DNA of 64,000 nt from Clavulina sp. PMI_390. Its lineage: Eukaryota; Basidiomycota; Agaricomycetes; Cantharellales; Hydnaceae. Positions within the stretch are counted from its first letter, which is position 1, and every line of letters starts with the position of its first letter. The stretch covers positions 186,001-250,000 of the forward strand of contig WIDE01000009.1 of the NCBI GenBank assembly GCA_015039315.1, read 5' to 3'. The translations under genes were made by a program, and so were the position numbers. Under the pieces are notes generated by a model that ran no database searches, was not told the DNA's origin, and worked only from the letters and a program-made list of their open reading frames with translations. Positions 1-11,674 of the stretch are shown here, piece after piece.

Positions 1-2138
1 CCAAGATTTTGATCTAGTAAGGTTCGCAAGATTCCCAGAGCTTCATCTTCGAGAAGCAAGGCCTCATCAAGTTGTTCAAGGTCAGACAGCTTGCGTGCGC
101 AATACTCTAGGACATCGACATCCCTTCCATCTTCGTACAGTCCTTCATGACTACCGGATGCCAAGACATGTCGGGCTTGCTGCCCGGTTTCAAGAGCACC
201 CTCCTCATCTCCAAGCGCATCCTGCGCTTCTGATTTGGCACGCAGCGCAAAAGCATAAGGCTTCCGCCTGTACTCTGTAGCTCGAGGATTTGGAGTAGAC
301 TCGATGAGTGCTAAGCCACGTTCTGCTAGTTCCAAAGCATACTCGGGTCGATTATTCGCAAGGAAGACTTCAGATAGCCTGATGAGGGACTGAGCGTCAT
401 TCCAAACGCCCTTCTCGTCATCGTCAGGATTTTTGGTGAATAGCTCGGCGAGCGGATCGTCCGGAAGATGGCCAGGACCGTGCCGCTCTCGACGGAGAGC
501 CATCACCAAATGACGGGCGAACCAGCGGTGACTGTACTTGCTGAGGGGATATGGCGGGCATACAGAGGCGATAATTTCTAGGATTTCGGCGAATTTCTCG
601 ACGGTGACAACTTTGCAAGCAGCAGTGCTATGCAATTGCTCGGAATTTGTGGAGGTGGACGTTGGAGAGAGATCGAAGATGACTGCAGACGTGTGTGCAC
701 CAAACGCCTTTTCCTTGGAGTTGTAGAATGAGATGGTCTCTTCGGGATGCTTGAGCCCTCCCCTGACCACTCTGATCCAACTAGTAGCACTGTCTTCCAG
801 ACCGAACGACACGACAGCCGATTCTTCTTCTTCGGGCTGGATCGCGTTTCAGTTGTTGGCTATCGCGTCTCAGCATAAACAGCTCACCTTTTCCCCTCGT
901 AGGAGGTATACATCTTGTACTACACCGACAGTTTGGGCTAGATCCTCCCTGTCGAAGATCCACGTCGTGAATGAGTCAACATGGCGGTCCCTAGCAGCTG
1001 GGCGACCAGAAGAGAGAGCCGCTTTTTCAAAGGGGCAGGCATCCTCTGGAATGGTGGGGGATGTTTGCGGCTAAAGAATTGACATCACAATTGGCGATAT
1101 GAGACCTGTCATCATAGTATAGTAAGTGGAACTCACGATTGGAGGTTCTAATTGGATTCTATAGACTGGGAGAAGGACATCCTATGGTATCGAAGTCAGA
1201 TTGAGCCGACGCTGGGTAGTTGCGCGCTGCATCATACCGGGTTTGATGTACGAATTGGTCTCCAGAGGGTCTACGTGAAGAGCGTTGGTCCTAGAAGATT
1301 TCGATTTGACATCACAGGGCTTCCGTACCTGAACATCCCACCTCCATGAGTTGACTCTGGCAATGAGTAACTTGATGCCCTTCAATAGTTCATCCTTTTG
1401 TGAGAGCAACGGCATTAGTTCTTCCAAATCACTAAGTGACGTAGCGTATACGTGTTCAGCTGAGCATAATTCCGGTAGCCGGATGGAACTTACGTTTGAA
1501 GTGGAGGGAGGCGCTCTAAAATCGGGAGCTGGGACTCCTTGCCCCGTCGATCAAATGCTGTCACATGTCTCAGGCGTTGAAAGAGGGCGGATAGAAGATC
1601 GAGCTGCGCAAAAGCTTTCTCTGATGCAGTCTTGAGCTCATTGTTGAGAGACTTGAAGTTTGTCTTTTATGACATGGGCAGCACGAAGAGATAACCAGAC
1701 AGGTAGAGATTCAGTGCACCAAGGATAATACCGGATATTTCAGACGCACGAGCGTGTCTTCAGTGGTCCCTCTGAGTTTAAGCAGCAACTTGAGGATTTC
1801 GCTTGCTTTCTTGTCGCGCTGATTGCCCAAGAAATTGCGCCGAAAGCGATCAGGCTGGAGATCCAATGTTGAACCATCAGGCAATTCTTCCACTGGGATT
1901 CATGAGATCTCTATGATAAAGCGCCTGTTTATATGGGCTTTGATCCTCACACGCTTGGGCAAGTGACTGCATGGCCTCCATAGCTGCAAACAAATTGCTG
2001 GAAAGAGAATTGCTGCGCGTCGGTTATTTGGTTATATCGGCCATTGTGTGTGCATTCATTCGTCTCGGGCTCAAAGGCTACCACAGGCTTGGTCCTTGTT
2101 CTCGGTTCGATTTCCATATCGCTGATTAGTAAGGTCAA
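1..2138 (-). CDS. TPR-type helical-repeat protein, C-terminus beyond left edge
   Basis: Reading leftwards, exons at about 1329-1430, 1238-1270, 1137-1181, 888-1070 and 1-836 join in frame across GT-AG introns of 50-65 nt. The last exon encodes a long helical region with TPR-like periodicity (for example LANNRPEYALELAERGLA), so a scaffold or regulatory role is likely, but no enzyme domain is visible. An upstream exon at 1495-1660 (LKTASEKAFAQLDLLSALF) is alpha-helical. Further upstream, at 1600-1893, the reading frame breaks: a hydrophobic stretch ending LFVLPMS runs into TAA at about 1631-1670, and flanking protein-like stretches sit in different frames. The start is therefore unresolved; a possible first exon lies at 1947-2138. 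Either indels in the draft or gene decay would explain this. The 3' end of the gene is outside the window. Confidence 0.5.
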
Positions 2139-2451
2139 AATAATCTACTCGTAATCCAGCTACATGTTTCGGCTGAATCTATGAACTGGTAGTCGAGCTT
2201 GTTGATACTATGAACATCCCCGTTGTCAATCCATGCCCGCGCCCTCGAGTGTTCTTTGCTTCTTTGCCTCATTCGATGCGCGGCGAGCGCAATCTCGCCC
2301 CATGGCACGAGTTCATATCACGGCGACATCTAGCCGGCTTACCGAGCATGCTCGGGATTATTGGAGTCACAATCAACCAAGAGCCCATGCTCTCTACTAC
2401 TACGCAACCACATCCTCAATCGTCTAACATCCTCCCTCACTAGTGGTTAAG

Positions 2452-5400
2452 ATGGCATCTGTGTACGGCTCCACAGCAACCCTTTCACCAGAATTTACAG
2501 TGGGTGATCTGTTCATGGGGTTATCGACGTAGTCTTCCAGCTGATGAGCGGTGTTCCGCAGTTTGTAGGCCCCTTCCCAATGTACGCGAGTGCTTCATGC
2601 CTGTGTATGCGATTCTTTTCTGACAATTTAGAATCAACAGTGCTGCAAGGGAACAGCATCTTCTCTCGCCAGGGTACCCTGTCGATGCTCGTCGTGAGTT
2701 CATTCAAACCGATCCGGTTAATCTATAATTCCGAAACACCGATTAACTTCTTGTGATAAATGCAGTGAACGAGCTCCGTACGAATGGATCATTCGACTCT
2801 AATGACTCAGTGTGGCCATCATCCCTTCCAGATGGCGGACTCGTCTCGTGGAACAGCGGGAAAATTGAGAGCGCGGACAAATACACTGTCAGATATCCTG
2901 ATGTTCGGTGGGCGGACATACGTGCCATATTCGGTTGGGCTGGTTTGCAGCATCACTCCCTGGTACACACCACGCTGGTCCTTCGACCCAACACCCCGTC
3001 GCTTCCTGAGCGTGTCCCACTTCGCGTTTCTTTGAAGCAAGCATCCTACATCGCCCTCGTCCCTCGTTTGAGCTCTGGGGGGAGTATACCAGCAGATGTT
3101 GAATGGCATGAGGGCGACATTTACGCTGCATCACCTCACGAGTTTCTGGTATCAGTTCCGACCAGTCATGCAGTGGACGGCGCTGTCGAGTTCGATGTTT
3201 TCATGAGTTTTGACTACGAAATTCGGCTATTTGGAGACCCTGTCAGGTCACAGCCGGACGGAGTGCCGACTAGTGAGGTGCAGCTTGCGATTACACTGGC
3301 TGAGGATTCAGCGATTCGCGCTGGTACATGCATGACTGTTCCAGACATCGTGGATGGGAAGGTGTTTGGTGATGCGGTTGGGGTTCTGATAGAGAACAAT
3401 GGCGAGTGGAATACAATTGAGGCCGTATCGTGCAAAGTCGAGGTAGGGCAATGGCCTCTACTGCCTTCCACAACAATTAGACTCACATCGTAGTTCGACC
3501 AGGGCCTTGATATCTCACTTGATCCAGAATTCAGGCAACTTGCTCCTTTCCAGAAGCGCATCGTCGCCTTGATCATCAAGCAAACAAGCGACGTAGCGCC
3601 CTCGGTCACTTCGATTCCCGTCACACTCACTTTTAGCTCCAATGTGGTTGTTGATGTTACCATTCCTCTTATTCACAAACCGAAGTGGACTGCGGATGCT
3701 TCAGAGGACATCGTCATTCACCAAACCCACCGCTACCCCTACCTTTCGGATTCATACCTCATTCCGCCTCGTATACATGCATCCTCTCCTTCCAAGCCCA
3801 TCCTCGCACTACACGGCGCAGGTGTAGAAGTATCTTGGCCCATGTGGACGACGGCTCTTCGCCGGCGTGACCATGAATGGATCGTCCTAGCGCGGGGGCT
3901 TACGCCCTGGGGTTACGATTGGCGCGGACCTTCTACACTCGAAGCCCTGGCTGCACTCTCATCCCTCCGACAACTTGCCTCGCGTCATGCCTTCGGCGAT
4001 TCTATTGCAGTTAATGATGCACTTGTTGTGGGCCACAGTAATGGAGGGCAAGGGACAGTGCATGTGGCATCGCACTACCCCGACATTTTCTCCTCGGGAC
4101 TGGTTCCAGTCTCAGGATATCTTTGCGCTTCAGCGTATGTTCCCACCCAGCCCATGGGTCACGGACTTCACTTCAGTGATCCAATGCTGCAAGGTATTCT
4201 CACAGCGTCCACCGCTGGCGGTGATAACGATATGTTTTTGGGGAATCTGACCACTCGAAGTGGACGAGTGTTCCATGGTGGTGACGATGAGAATGTGCCA
4301 GTGTGGAACGGAAGAAAGATCGTCGACATGGTGAAGACCTACGATCGCAGTGCTGATATCAAGTAAGTCGTGTTCCTTCCCATCTACCCAGCTGGCATGT
4401 TTTTCGCTAATATGCTACTGGCAGATTCCAAGAGGTCCCAGGCAAGCCTCATTGGTGGGATGATACGATGAAGTCACCAGCCATGGAAGACGCAATCAAC
4501 GAATTAGTCCACACCGCTCGTTCTTCGAGCGTGAAGGCGTTCACTCTGACCGTCATGTGGCCGAGAGAATCTGGATCTCTCAATGGGTGGCAGATCCTCG
4601 AGACCTCGGTTCCTGGAAGGTGGAGTATCACTCGTCATGATACTCACTAATCCAAGTTACTTATCATCTAACCTTTGGTAGGTTGGCCAAGTTGAGCGTT
4701 CATGGAAACGCAGTCCGCACGAGCAATGTTTACGCATTTTCGGCATCCACTAAGGATGTGGTGACGGCGATCGAGATAGATGGGACGCTGGTGACGTTTA
4801 CTCCCGCGAGCAGAGGCACACAATACTTCAGCTACGACGGAGTGCGCTGGATAGTACGCTCAATTCTCTCTGACTGCTTCAATCTATTCATTATTCTCAC
4901 TGAACTTTCTGCTACAACACCAGGTATCAGACACTCCCATCGAGCCTCATAACTCCGGGCCGATCTCCCGTATTCTATCTTATGGCTCGCCCATAGCGCT
5001 CATTATACCTACACGATCCAAAGCCGCTGGTGTCGCTGACCACCTGTACCGTCTCGCGCTCCGGATGGCTGACAATCTACTGGCCTATCTGAACATTGAC
5101 AGCAAAATTGTGGCCGATGACGAGGCTCTTGCTGCTGGAACGAATTCTGCCTCTGGTGGAGGCAGCATCGTGTTTGGTGGTCCAGAGGTGAACAGCTATG
5201 CAGCACATGAAATCACAAGTGGAGGCTCCCCGATCACCTTTGAAGCTGCTTCGTCCTCGTTCTCTATCCGAGGAAAGATTTTCAAGGGTGATGATATTGG
5301 TAAGAGCATCACGAGAACTCGGCCGCTTGCACATACTCTAACGTTCGTCGTCTTTCTCTTCCTGCTCCGCAGGCCTTCTATTTATGAAAGGACGCAACCT

Positions 5401-5651
5401 GTTCATCCATGGAACGGATGGAGCAGGGTTGGAAAGGGCGATGCGCCTGTTCCCTCTTCGCACAGGCGTACCAAACCCTGAGTGGATCATTGTGGGCCCA
5501 GAAGCGGACACGAAAGGTGCTGGCGGGATACTCGGCGCAGGGTAAGCCATTCAATATATTCATGGATGAACTTTCGGATTGAGCTGCTTCGCCGTATAGG
5601 TTCTGGGATCGTCACGGAAGTTGGAGCGAGTCGATGTCGTTCCTGTTGTAA
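2452..5651 (+). CDS. Prolyl-oligopeptidase-like alpha/beta hydrolase
   Basis: Multi-exon gene of a large fungal alpha/beta-hydrolase family. A long N-terminal beta-rich region (exon 2757-3441, containing ELRTNGSFDSNDSVWPSSLP) precedes the hydrolase domain in the exon beginning at 3495. The nucleophile motif GHSNGGQG is at 4030-4053, an Asp-bearing HGGDDENVP at about 4274-4300, and a His-bearing GKPHWWDD after the next intron (His codon 4450-4452). This is the Ser/Asp/His order of the S9 prolyl-oligopeptidase fold. Later exons at about 4683-4856, 4923-5299, 5374-5541 and 5600-5651 finish the protein; the last joins as GAG|FWDRHGSW and ends with TAA at 5649-5651. The substrate is unknown. The 5' end is uncertain: ATG 2452 begins MASVYGSTATLSPEF, but its link to the next coding stretch (VVFQLMSGVPQF, about 2530) needs an unassigned intron or a frameshift. 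Confidence 0.75.
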
Positions 5652-6000
5652 GCTTCGCATGTAGAATCGAGAGATCAAGTGATCTACTGTATATTAGCCG
5701 TTGTAAATGTGCTATTACTTATAGCCTGAAATCACTGCACAAGGTTGTAGCAATGGGGGGTTTCTTCAGCAAGATCGAGATATGTATATCAGTGGGGAGC
5801 AGTGGCTATCAGAAAACCGGCGAGATCGATATTGTATTCACGTCGACGGTTCTTGGGAGTTCTAATCTTGAACCAATGATGGTAAAGGAAGAAGAGGGGT
5901 TGCATAATTCTTCATGAGCATGGATACACGTGGCTATTGCTGCTGGTGAGCTGGTGATGCATTGAGAAATAGAGAACAAGACAACAACAAAAAAGATAGA
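5652..6000. other. Intergenic, convergent 3' ends
   Basis: Stretch between the hydrolase stop and the uL14 stop on the opposite strand. Contains only short unsupported open frames. It presumably holds the 3' UTRs and polyadenylation signals of both genes. Confidence 0.7.
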
Positions 6001-6720
6001 CTAAACGACAGTGCCAGCATTGGCAGCAATACGCGGCCACAGATCAGCCTGTACCAGAATAGAGAATATAATCAACGATCAAAGCGGTCAGTCAAGAGGT
6101 GGAGCGGTGATGTAATGGCAAGACATACGCATTCTTTTGCGACGGGCCCAGTGATAGCAGAACCCTTCATCTCACCCTTGGGGTTGACGATGACACCAGC
6201 GTTATCCTATGGAGTGATTAAATGATGTTAGAACGCGATCGCAATCTGGTCATTGGGCGAATCGTGAGTTTACCTCGAAGTAGAGGAAGACACCATCCCT
6301 CCTTCGCCACGCCTTGCGCTGGCGGACGACAATAGCAGGCATGGCTAGAATTCAAAAGATATAAGATGAGAACTCAAAGTCGTTATTTCAATGTGAATCG
6401 CTGAAATCGGGAGACGCACTCTTTTTACGGAGTTCAGGCTTGCCCTTCTTGACTGACGCGACAACCATGTCGCCGACAGCAGCATCGGGCAGTCTGTTCA
6501 AACGAGCACCGAATTTGTAAGGCTCGATGATGAACAAGCTCTTGGCACCACTGTTGTCCGCACAGTTGAGCACGGCACCAACGGGCAGACCGAGCGTCAA
6601 GCGGAATTTGCTACCAGCACCAGCAGAAGCTATTAGACAAAGACGAAATCGAACAGCAAGCACGTTAATGACATGATTCGTAGGCACAGTAGAGGGCGAT
6701 AATGACGAACTTTTCGACAT
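6001..6720 (-). CDS. RPL23: 60S ribosomal protein uL14 (RPL23)
   Basis: Large-subunit ribosomal protein uL14, which binds 23S/25S-type rRNA near the subunit interface. Five coding exons: 6711-6720, 6420-6629, 6274-6344, 6129-6206 and 6001-6048, together 417 nt or 138 residues, the usual length of eukaryotic uL14. Diagnostic stretches are [56 protein letters not shown] and [19 protein letters not shown]. The first coding exon is only ATG TCG AAA A, giving an N-terminus [12 protein letters not shown] after splicing, like other fungal uL14 proteins. Many short introns are typical of basidiomycete ribosomal protein genes. The start codon lies 97 bp from the divergent ATG10-like gene. Confidence 0.95.
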
Positions 6721-6817
6721 TTTGGGTTTGGATAGGCTGGGACGTTAGGTGTGCGGAGGGTGCCGGGGAACTCTGTGGTACTGTATGGACAGGTGTTTTG
6801 ACGTGGCGCTTAAGCTC
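6721..6817. promoter_or_regulatory. Very short bidirectional promoter uL14/ATG10
   Basis: Only 97 bp separate the two divergent start codons, so both 5' UTRs and core promoters must overlap here or extend into the neighbouring coding sequence. No TATA box was recognised, as expected for ribosomal-protein promoters. Confidence 0.6.
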
Positions 6818-7657
6818 ATGGACGCCCCACAACCTCCCCGTACACTCACTCGTACACAATTCGAGAAAGCCTGCAAATTATATATTAGTGGTGAATCGTC
6901 TTCACTTCTATCTTATTCACCACGTGGTTGGAGCTGGCGAGAACATGCTGTATGTTTGAGATCACTGAGCGCTTGATGAGTTGCACCTGCCCAACTTTAG
7001 CCTTCAGACCTATCCTACACTGGGATATATGCACCGTCAAGTTGAGTTGGCGGTCCATGAAATGATAGCGCTGCCACAAGATACCTCGTTAGATGAGATG
7101 TCGCTTGTTGAGATCGACGATCAATCAGAAGATGGCACGCTATCTTTCTCAGCCCCGCGCCAAACGATTGTGATTGAGCAATCTGTGATATACTCTGCCA
7201 CATATCAGGTGCCTGGATTTGCCTTCACTGCTCATGATAAAGGTTGGTTGTGATTCCCCAATTGCCATTTGAGACGATTGACCAACCGCCTGCCCCAACC
7301 ATCCGAGGCGGCAATCCATTATCGATCACCGAGTTAGCCAGCACTAGCTTCCTTCGCCATCGATCTTCTGTTCCTGCTTCAACTGTATCAGATGTGCAAT
7401 CGGTAGTCATCTCGCCGAGAACAGCTGATGACGCGCCCTTTCCTCTGCTATCCGCAGCCGATCATCCAGTACTTGGCACACCGTGTTGGGCTGTACATCC
7501 GTGCGAAACATCTTCTGCTATGGGGGAGCTTCTGGACGACGTTATCAGGCGCTCGTGGGATGAAGACGATGCCGAGAATGGGCTGGCTCGATGGATGGCA
7601 TTATGGTTCATGCTTCTTGGGACAATTGTAGATCTAGGCCCCACCGCTGTTGTATGA
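6818..7657 (+). CDS. ATG10: ATG10-like autophagy E2 enzyme
   Basis: E2-like enzyme of the Atg3/Atg10 family, which conjugates the ubiquitin-like Atg12 to Atg5 during autophagosome formation. Three exons, 6818-6949, 7008-7242 and 7308-7657, total 717 nt or 238 residues. Family signs are the N-terminal WSWREH segment, the core SYQ-type strand seen here as TYQVPGFAFTAHD, and the catalytic region GTPCWAVHPCETSS with the active-site Cys at codon 7502-7504. The C-terminal WMALWFMLLGTIVDLGP also fits. The second intron (7243-7307) starts GTTGGT and ends CGAG; it is needed to join AHDK to GGNPLSITEL in frame, and its donor is weak. Cytosolic. Start chosen as the first ATG in frame with the WSW motif. 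Confidence 0.8.
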
Positions 7658-8274
7658 TAATGTTAATTGGATGGCGCTGAAGAAGCATGACTCTATGACT
7701 GTGCTTGCTGTGGACTCGTGCTGCTGCTAAAGTAACATTCATTAGAACGCGCCCAAGATCGTCACCCTCGGCTCCTCGATCGCGTGGAGGCCGGACGCCA
7801 ACTGTAAGCCAAAATAGGCGCTCAGCACTTGTCCCTCGCGTCTATCAAAGATGAGCTCTCACCATACGGCATCTCGACTTTATGGAAAGTGAAAAGCGAG
7901 TCACGTGCTCGCCTCGAGGCCGACATGCCGCCAGTCTCAACCAACTTGATTCCTCAGACGCGCGCGCAAGTGGCTTGTTCGTCAAGGAGCCAATCCTCGT
8001 CATCCCATCGCTCATCAAGATCGACGTCGACCAGCAGCCACCCCTGTCATCGGTTCGGTTGAAATCGGCAGGGCGGAGCTTACGAGCCCGAGCCAGAGTC
8101 AATACAATTTGCCCACACAGCGGTGGAGGCTCACCAAATCAACTCATCAACGAACGGCGATTGTGACACCGATTCGCTTTAGTCCCCGTGGTGCCCGCTG
8201 CAAAGAGCAATTGACTCTCTCAGCATCGACTCTCTGGTCAATCTCCATAACTAGACGAGTGGAAGCGCTTTGCG
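7658..8274. other. Intergenic; no supported gene
   Basis: GC-rich stretch with overlapping short open frames on both strands (longest 94 codons at 7882-8166). None has a recognisable domain or convincing splice structure. Probably the 3' flank of the ATG10-like gene and the promoter of TF1. Confidence 0.5.
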
Positions 8275-10641
8275 ATGTCTCAATCTTTCCCCTCTGCGCT
8301 CCTGGTCGTCGCACAAATGGTGAATGCATCAAAGCGGACCACATTGCCGAACGGGCAGGCATGTATTCAGTGCCGTTCCCGTAAGAAGGTGCGAAATCAG
8401 TTGTCCCGAGGTCGTGACTCATTCGAGTCATTGCGCACCGCAACAAACCGAGACTGGCACTGAATCTCTGGATCCTCTTTTCCTTTTATCAATCGACTCT
8501 TAATCCAAATAGAAGTGTGATGCTGTGGTGCCTCGCTGCGGTAGATGCATCCGCTACGATTTGCCATGCCACTCTCAAAACCTGTTACCCCGACGGCGGC
8601 GACTGGAGTCCCTCCACGAAAAAATTGCACGACTAGAATCTCAAATTCGCTCTTTATCTAACGATCACAACCTAACACTCCTTGAACATGGTTTCAAACA
8701 AAAGTTGAAAATTATTAATTCTCCGCAACCTTCCCGAGCTCCCGCTGAGACTGTAGCGATGTGGCCCTACCCTGCAGGCCCTTTGGTCCATCGCCCGCAT
8801 CAAAAGGCGGAGCTTTTCCCTGAAGAGACAGATGTGGGCTATCTCCCCGCAGCTCCAACAAAGGCGATCGCCCAAATTTCCACTTGCGAACCCAAAGTAG
8901 ACGACAGGCCGGTCTCCGCTGAATTCTCCCTGTGGCTGTAAGTTTTCTTGAAGATCACTCACTAATTCGTGTACGAAATCTCACAATTCTCAACAGCATC
9001 CGTGCATTCCTTCCTTATCGGCTTCAATTTCATTTCTTTGCGGAGCCAGATGCATTCATGGCCCAGCTATCTCTTCCTCCAGATGACCCAAAAAGCGTCC
9101 ATCCAGCTCTTCTGAATGCCATGTATTTAGCGGCCTGTTGGATTGTAGGAGACAAATTAGGCAGCTGGCAGGATTACTTTTTGACCCAAACAAGGCGTCA
9201 TCTCCAACAATCATTGGCCGAAGCTGACCGTCTGATCCACTTTTTGTGGGCAACGGCCATCTTAGGCTCTTGGTACTCTCTAGATGGCCGGATGAACGAG
9301 GCCTACGCGACGGTCAGTGGGTGTGCGCGCTTCTCTCTGGCGTGTGGGTTGGAGATGTCACAATTCTACGCAAACGTGGACGTCCCTCAGGCCCCGCTGC
9401 TCAGCCCCCCTGCAGACCTCACCGAGTTCCTGGAGAGGATCCGGCTGTCGCATGCTATCTATATACTGGACCGCACGTTGGCGATGGTTTGTGGGCTGCC
9501 GAGTATGTTCGCCATGCCATTACCTGGCGGACCAAAATCTGATGCGTCCGCGGGAATGTCGGAGCGCCAGGTAAACCTCCTGAGGCCTTTTTATGTCCTA
9601 ATGATCCCTGTATTTGGACCCTGCGCTGATTCCCGGCCCCTTGTGTTTGTAGATTCTGGTACGAGATCTAGACCTGATCGAGAGTCTCCCAGGGCCCCTA
9701 AATCATAAGTCAATGCTGGTATATGAGCGTATTGAACAGCTTGCGAAACGCGCAGATAGTGCGTTAATTTCCCCCCCTCCCCTCCATGGGCCAAACGGAC
9801 TCCCCTCACATTTTTCCGATTTTCCCAACATAGCCCTTCATCCGCAGGAAGTCAATGCTCAAATTGACCTCTTCGCGAAGGCCCTGGATGGCCAGAACGA
9901 AGCTCTCCCTTCTCTCTATGACACGTGGGGCCTTGAACCCTTGGAAGGGGTCAGCCGGTTCAACCCCATCACGCTCTTCGGTCACATCAATTACTACGCA
10001 TGCCAGATGCTATTACATAGCATCAAAGCGAAGGGGCCCTTAACAAGCCAGACGTTCCCATCTACGTATGAGGCGAAGGTGCCTGGGGAGTCCACGATAG
10101 CACGTCAGAAGGTCGTGGAGGCTGCAAACGCCCTTGCCCAACTCTGTCCTCTCATCCAAGGCGTGAAGGGTATCAAGAAAGTACATGGATCGCTGATACT
10201 CATCGTAAGTGGTCTCGACAGCCCTACATTCGATATCGCCAAGAGGACCAATACTGATGCCAAGCCCCGCACTCCACTTCTCTTCGACCCTCGCCTCTAG
10301 CTGCACATGCATACTGCCTCCAAAGTTTTGATTGCGTACCTCGGTTTGCCCGAGGTTCGCACTGACCTCAAGGAGACCGCTCGGTGCCATCAGAACCTCG
10401 ACCTCCTCCTTGGCCTGCTGCGTGATATTACAACCCTCTACAAGTCATGGAGTAAGATCGCTTCATCTCCTATATTTGCAGCTACTAACCACCGCCTCTC
10501 CGTTACTCAGGCCACCTCATCCCCTCTCTTGCAGGATTGTTTCCTCCCGCATACCACGATGTGGTCCCCCAGGCGGGTTTTCGGGACACCCCTTCTACTT
10601 CAACGTCACAGTGTCCATCGCCTACCTCGACGCTGTATTGA
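8275..10641 (+). CDS. Zn(II)2Cys6 transcription factor TF1
   Basis: Fungal binuclear-zinc-cluster regulator. Exon 1 (8275-8388) ends inside the zinc cluster; exon 2 (8513-8937) continues it. The spliced motif CIQCRSRKKKCDAVVPRC then CGRCIRYDLPC has the spacing C-x2-C-x6-C-x6-C-x2-C-x6-C. It is followed by a basic linker PRRRRLE and a short coiled coil (LHEKIARLESQIRSL). The middle homology region starts in the exon at 8997 (RAFLPYRLQFHFF, HPALLNAMYLAACW, SLAEADRLIHFLWA). Later exons run through about 9653-10203, 10301-10451 and 10511-10641, ending TAA-free to TGA 10639-10641. A further intron near 9759-9850 is possible but not decided by frame. Nuclear; target genes unknown. Paralogous to TF2 and TF3, sharing the intron after the KK of the cluster. 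Confidence 0.88.
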
Positions 10642-11674
10642 AGAATTCGGCCTCGAAACAAACCCCGCTATCATCTCGAGGATGGCACCGGTCTTTCCTT
10701 CCCAGCATCCGTCAGGACTGCAAACACGACATCATCCACGCTCGTCTCCTGCAAACAATTTCAATTCTTCTCGCAATTATAGGTTCTTTGGTTGTATTTA
10801 TGGCTGTACGTCGGCTGAGCGGGTATCCTCATTTGAATGGAGCCCCTGCCCTTCTCAGTTGGCCACAGCTCCCTTCGCGTGCATCTCGAACGGATTGTAC
10901 CTTTATCTCCCTTCCGACACCCACTCTTCTTCCATCCATCATTACCTTCGAGCACTTTGCACTGCGTTGTAATTGTATCATAACGATGATCGCCGCCTAA
11001 TTACGCCTCGCCATTTCATCGTGAGCTACACTCACGTATCCCCACTTCCACCTCCATCATCATGCCCATACCTCTACTCACGCTGTAACCTCACTCTCAC
11101 GCGCATCCCTCCACCTACTTTCCCCCTTCCTACCTCGCCACCTTCAACCGCCCCTGCTTTGCATTTTTTTTCTTCGTTCTTTGCGTTGGTCAGGCTGGAT
11201 GGGCTCCCGTGCCCCAGATGCACCTTGCGCGTTAGTTCTCGCGCGCGTCTGGAAGGCGTGATGCCAACGAATGTCTGTTTAACTCGTCTTAACGCCTTTT
11301 GTCTTTGTAGCCCCTTGCGTGTCATCTTGCTTCCTGTATAACACCAACGATCATAGCGCTACAATAGCATTCTTCCTTTTTGTGTCGAACGAATGTGCGA
11401 GCATTACCACAGGCGTGGATTTTAGCGGTAGCATTCAATTACACGAAAACAACGTTGGTTGATCACAATCAGATGAGATGAGATGAAAAGCGACAAGGTG
11501 TGTAACAACGAATTTAGCAATGACAACATGAATGAGAGTCTATACATGCAATTTTCCACCCACCTAGTTAGGGACTGGGTGTAGAAATGATTCTGGAATG
11601 CGTTAACGCTAACGAGTCAATGAAATGTGCACGTGCTCCTAAACAATCGACCCCACCCCCCAAACTTTTGTAGA
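10642..11674. other. Intergenic, convergent 3' ends of TF1 and panB
   Basis: About 1 kb without a supported gene. Pyrimidine-rich on the + strand between about 10900 and 11200, which produces long Ser/Pro/Leu-rich open frames without domains. Contains the 3' UTRs of both convergent genes. Confidence 0.6.

Noticed and set aside
10332..11000. 222-codon open frame on + overlapping the TF1 3' end
   Set aside because: Ser/Leu/Arg-rich translation in another frame of the TF1 exons and the following pyrimidine-rich intergenic DNA.
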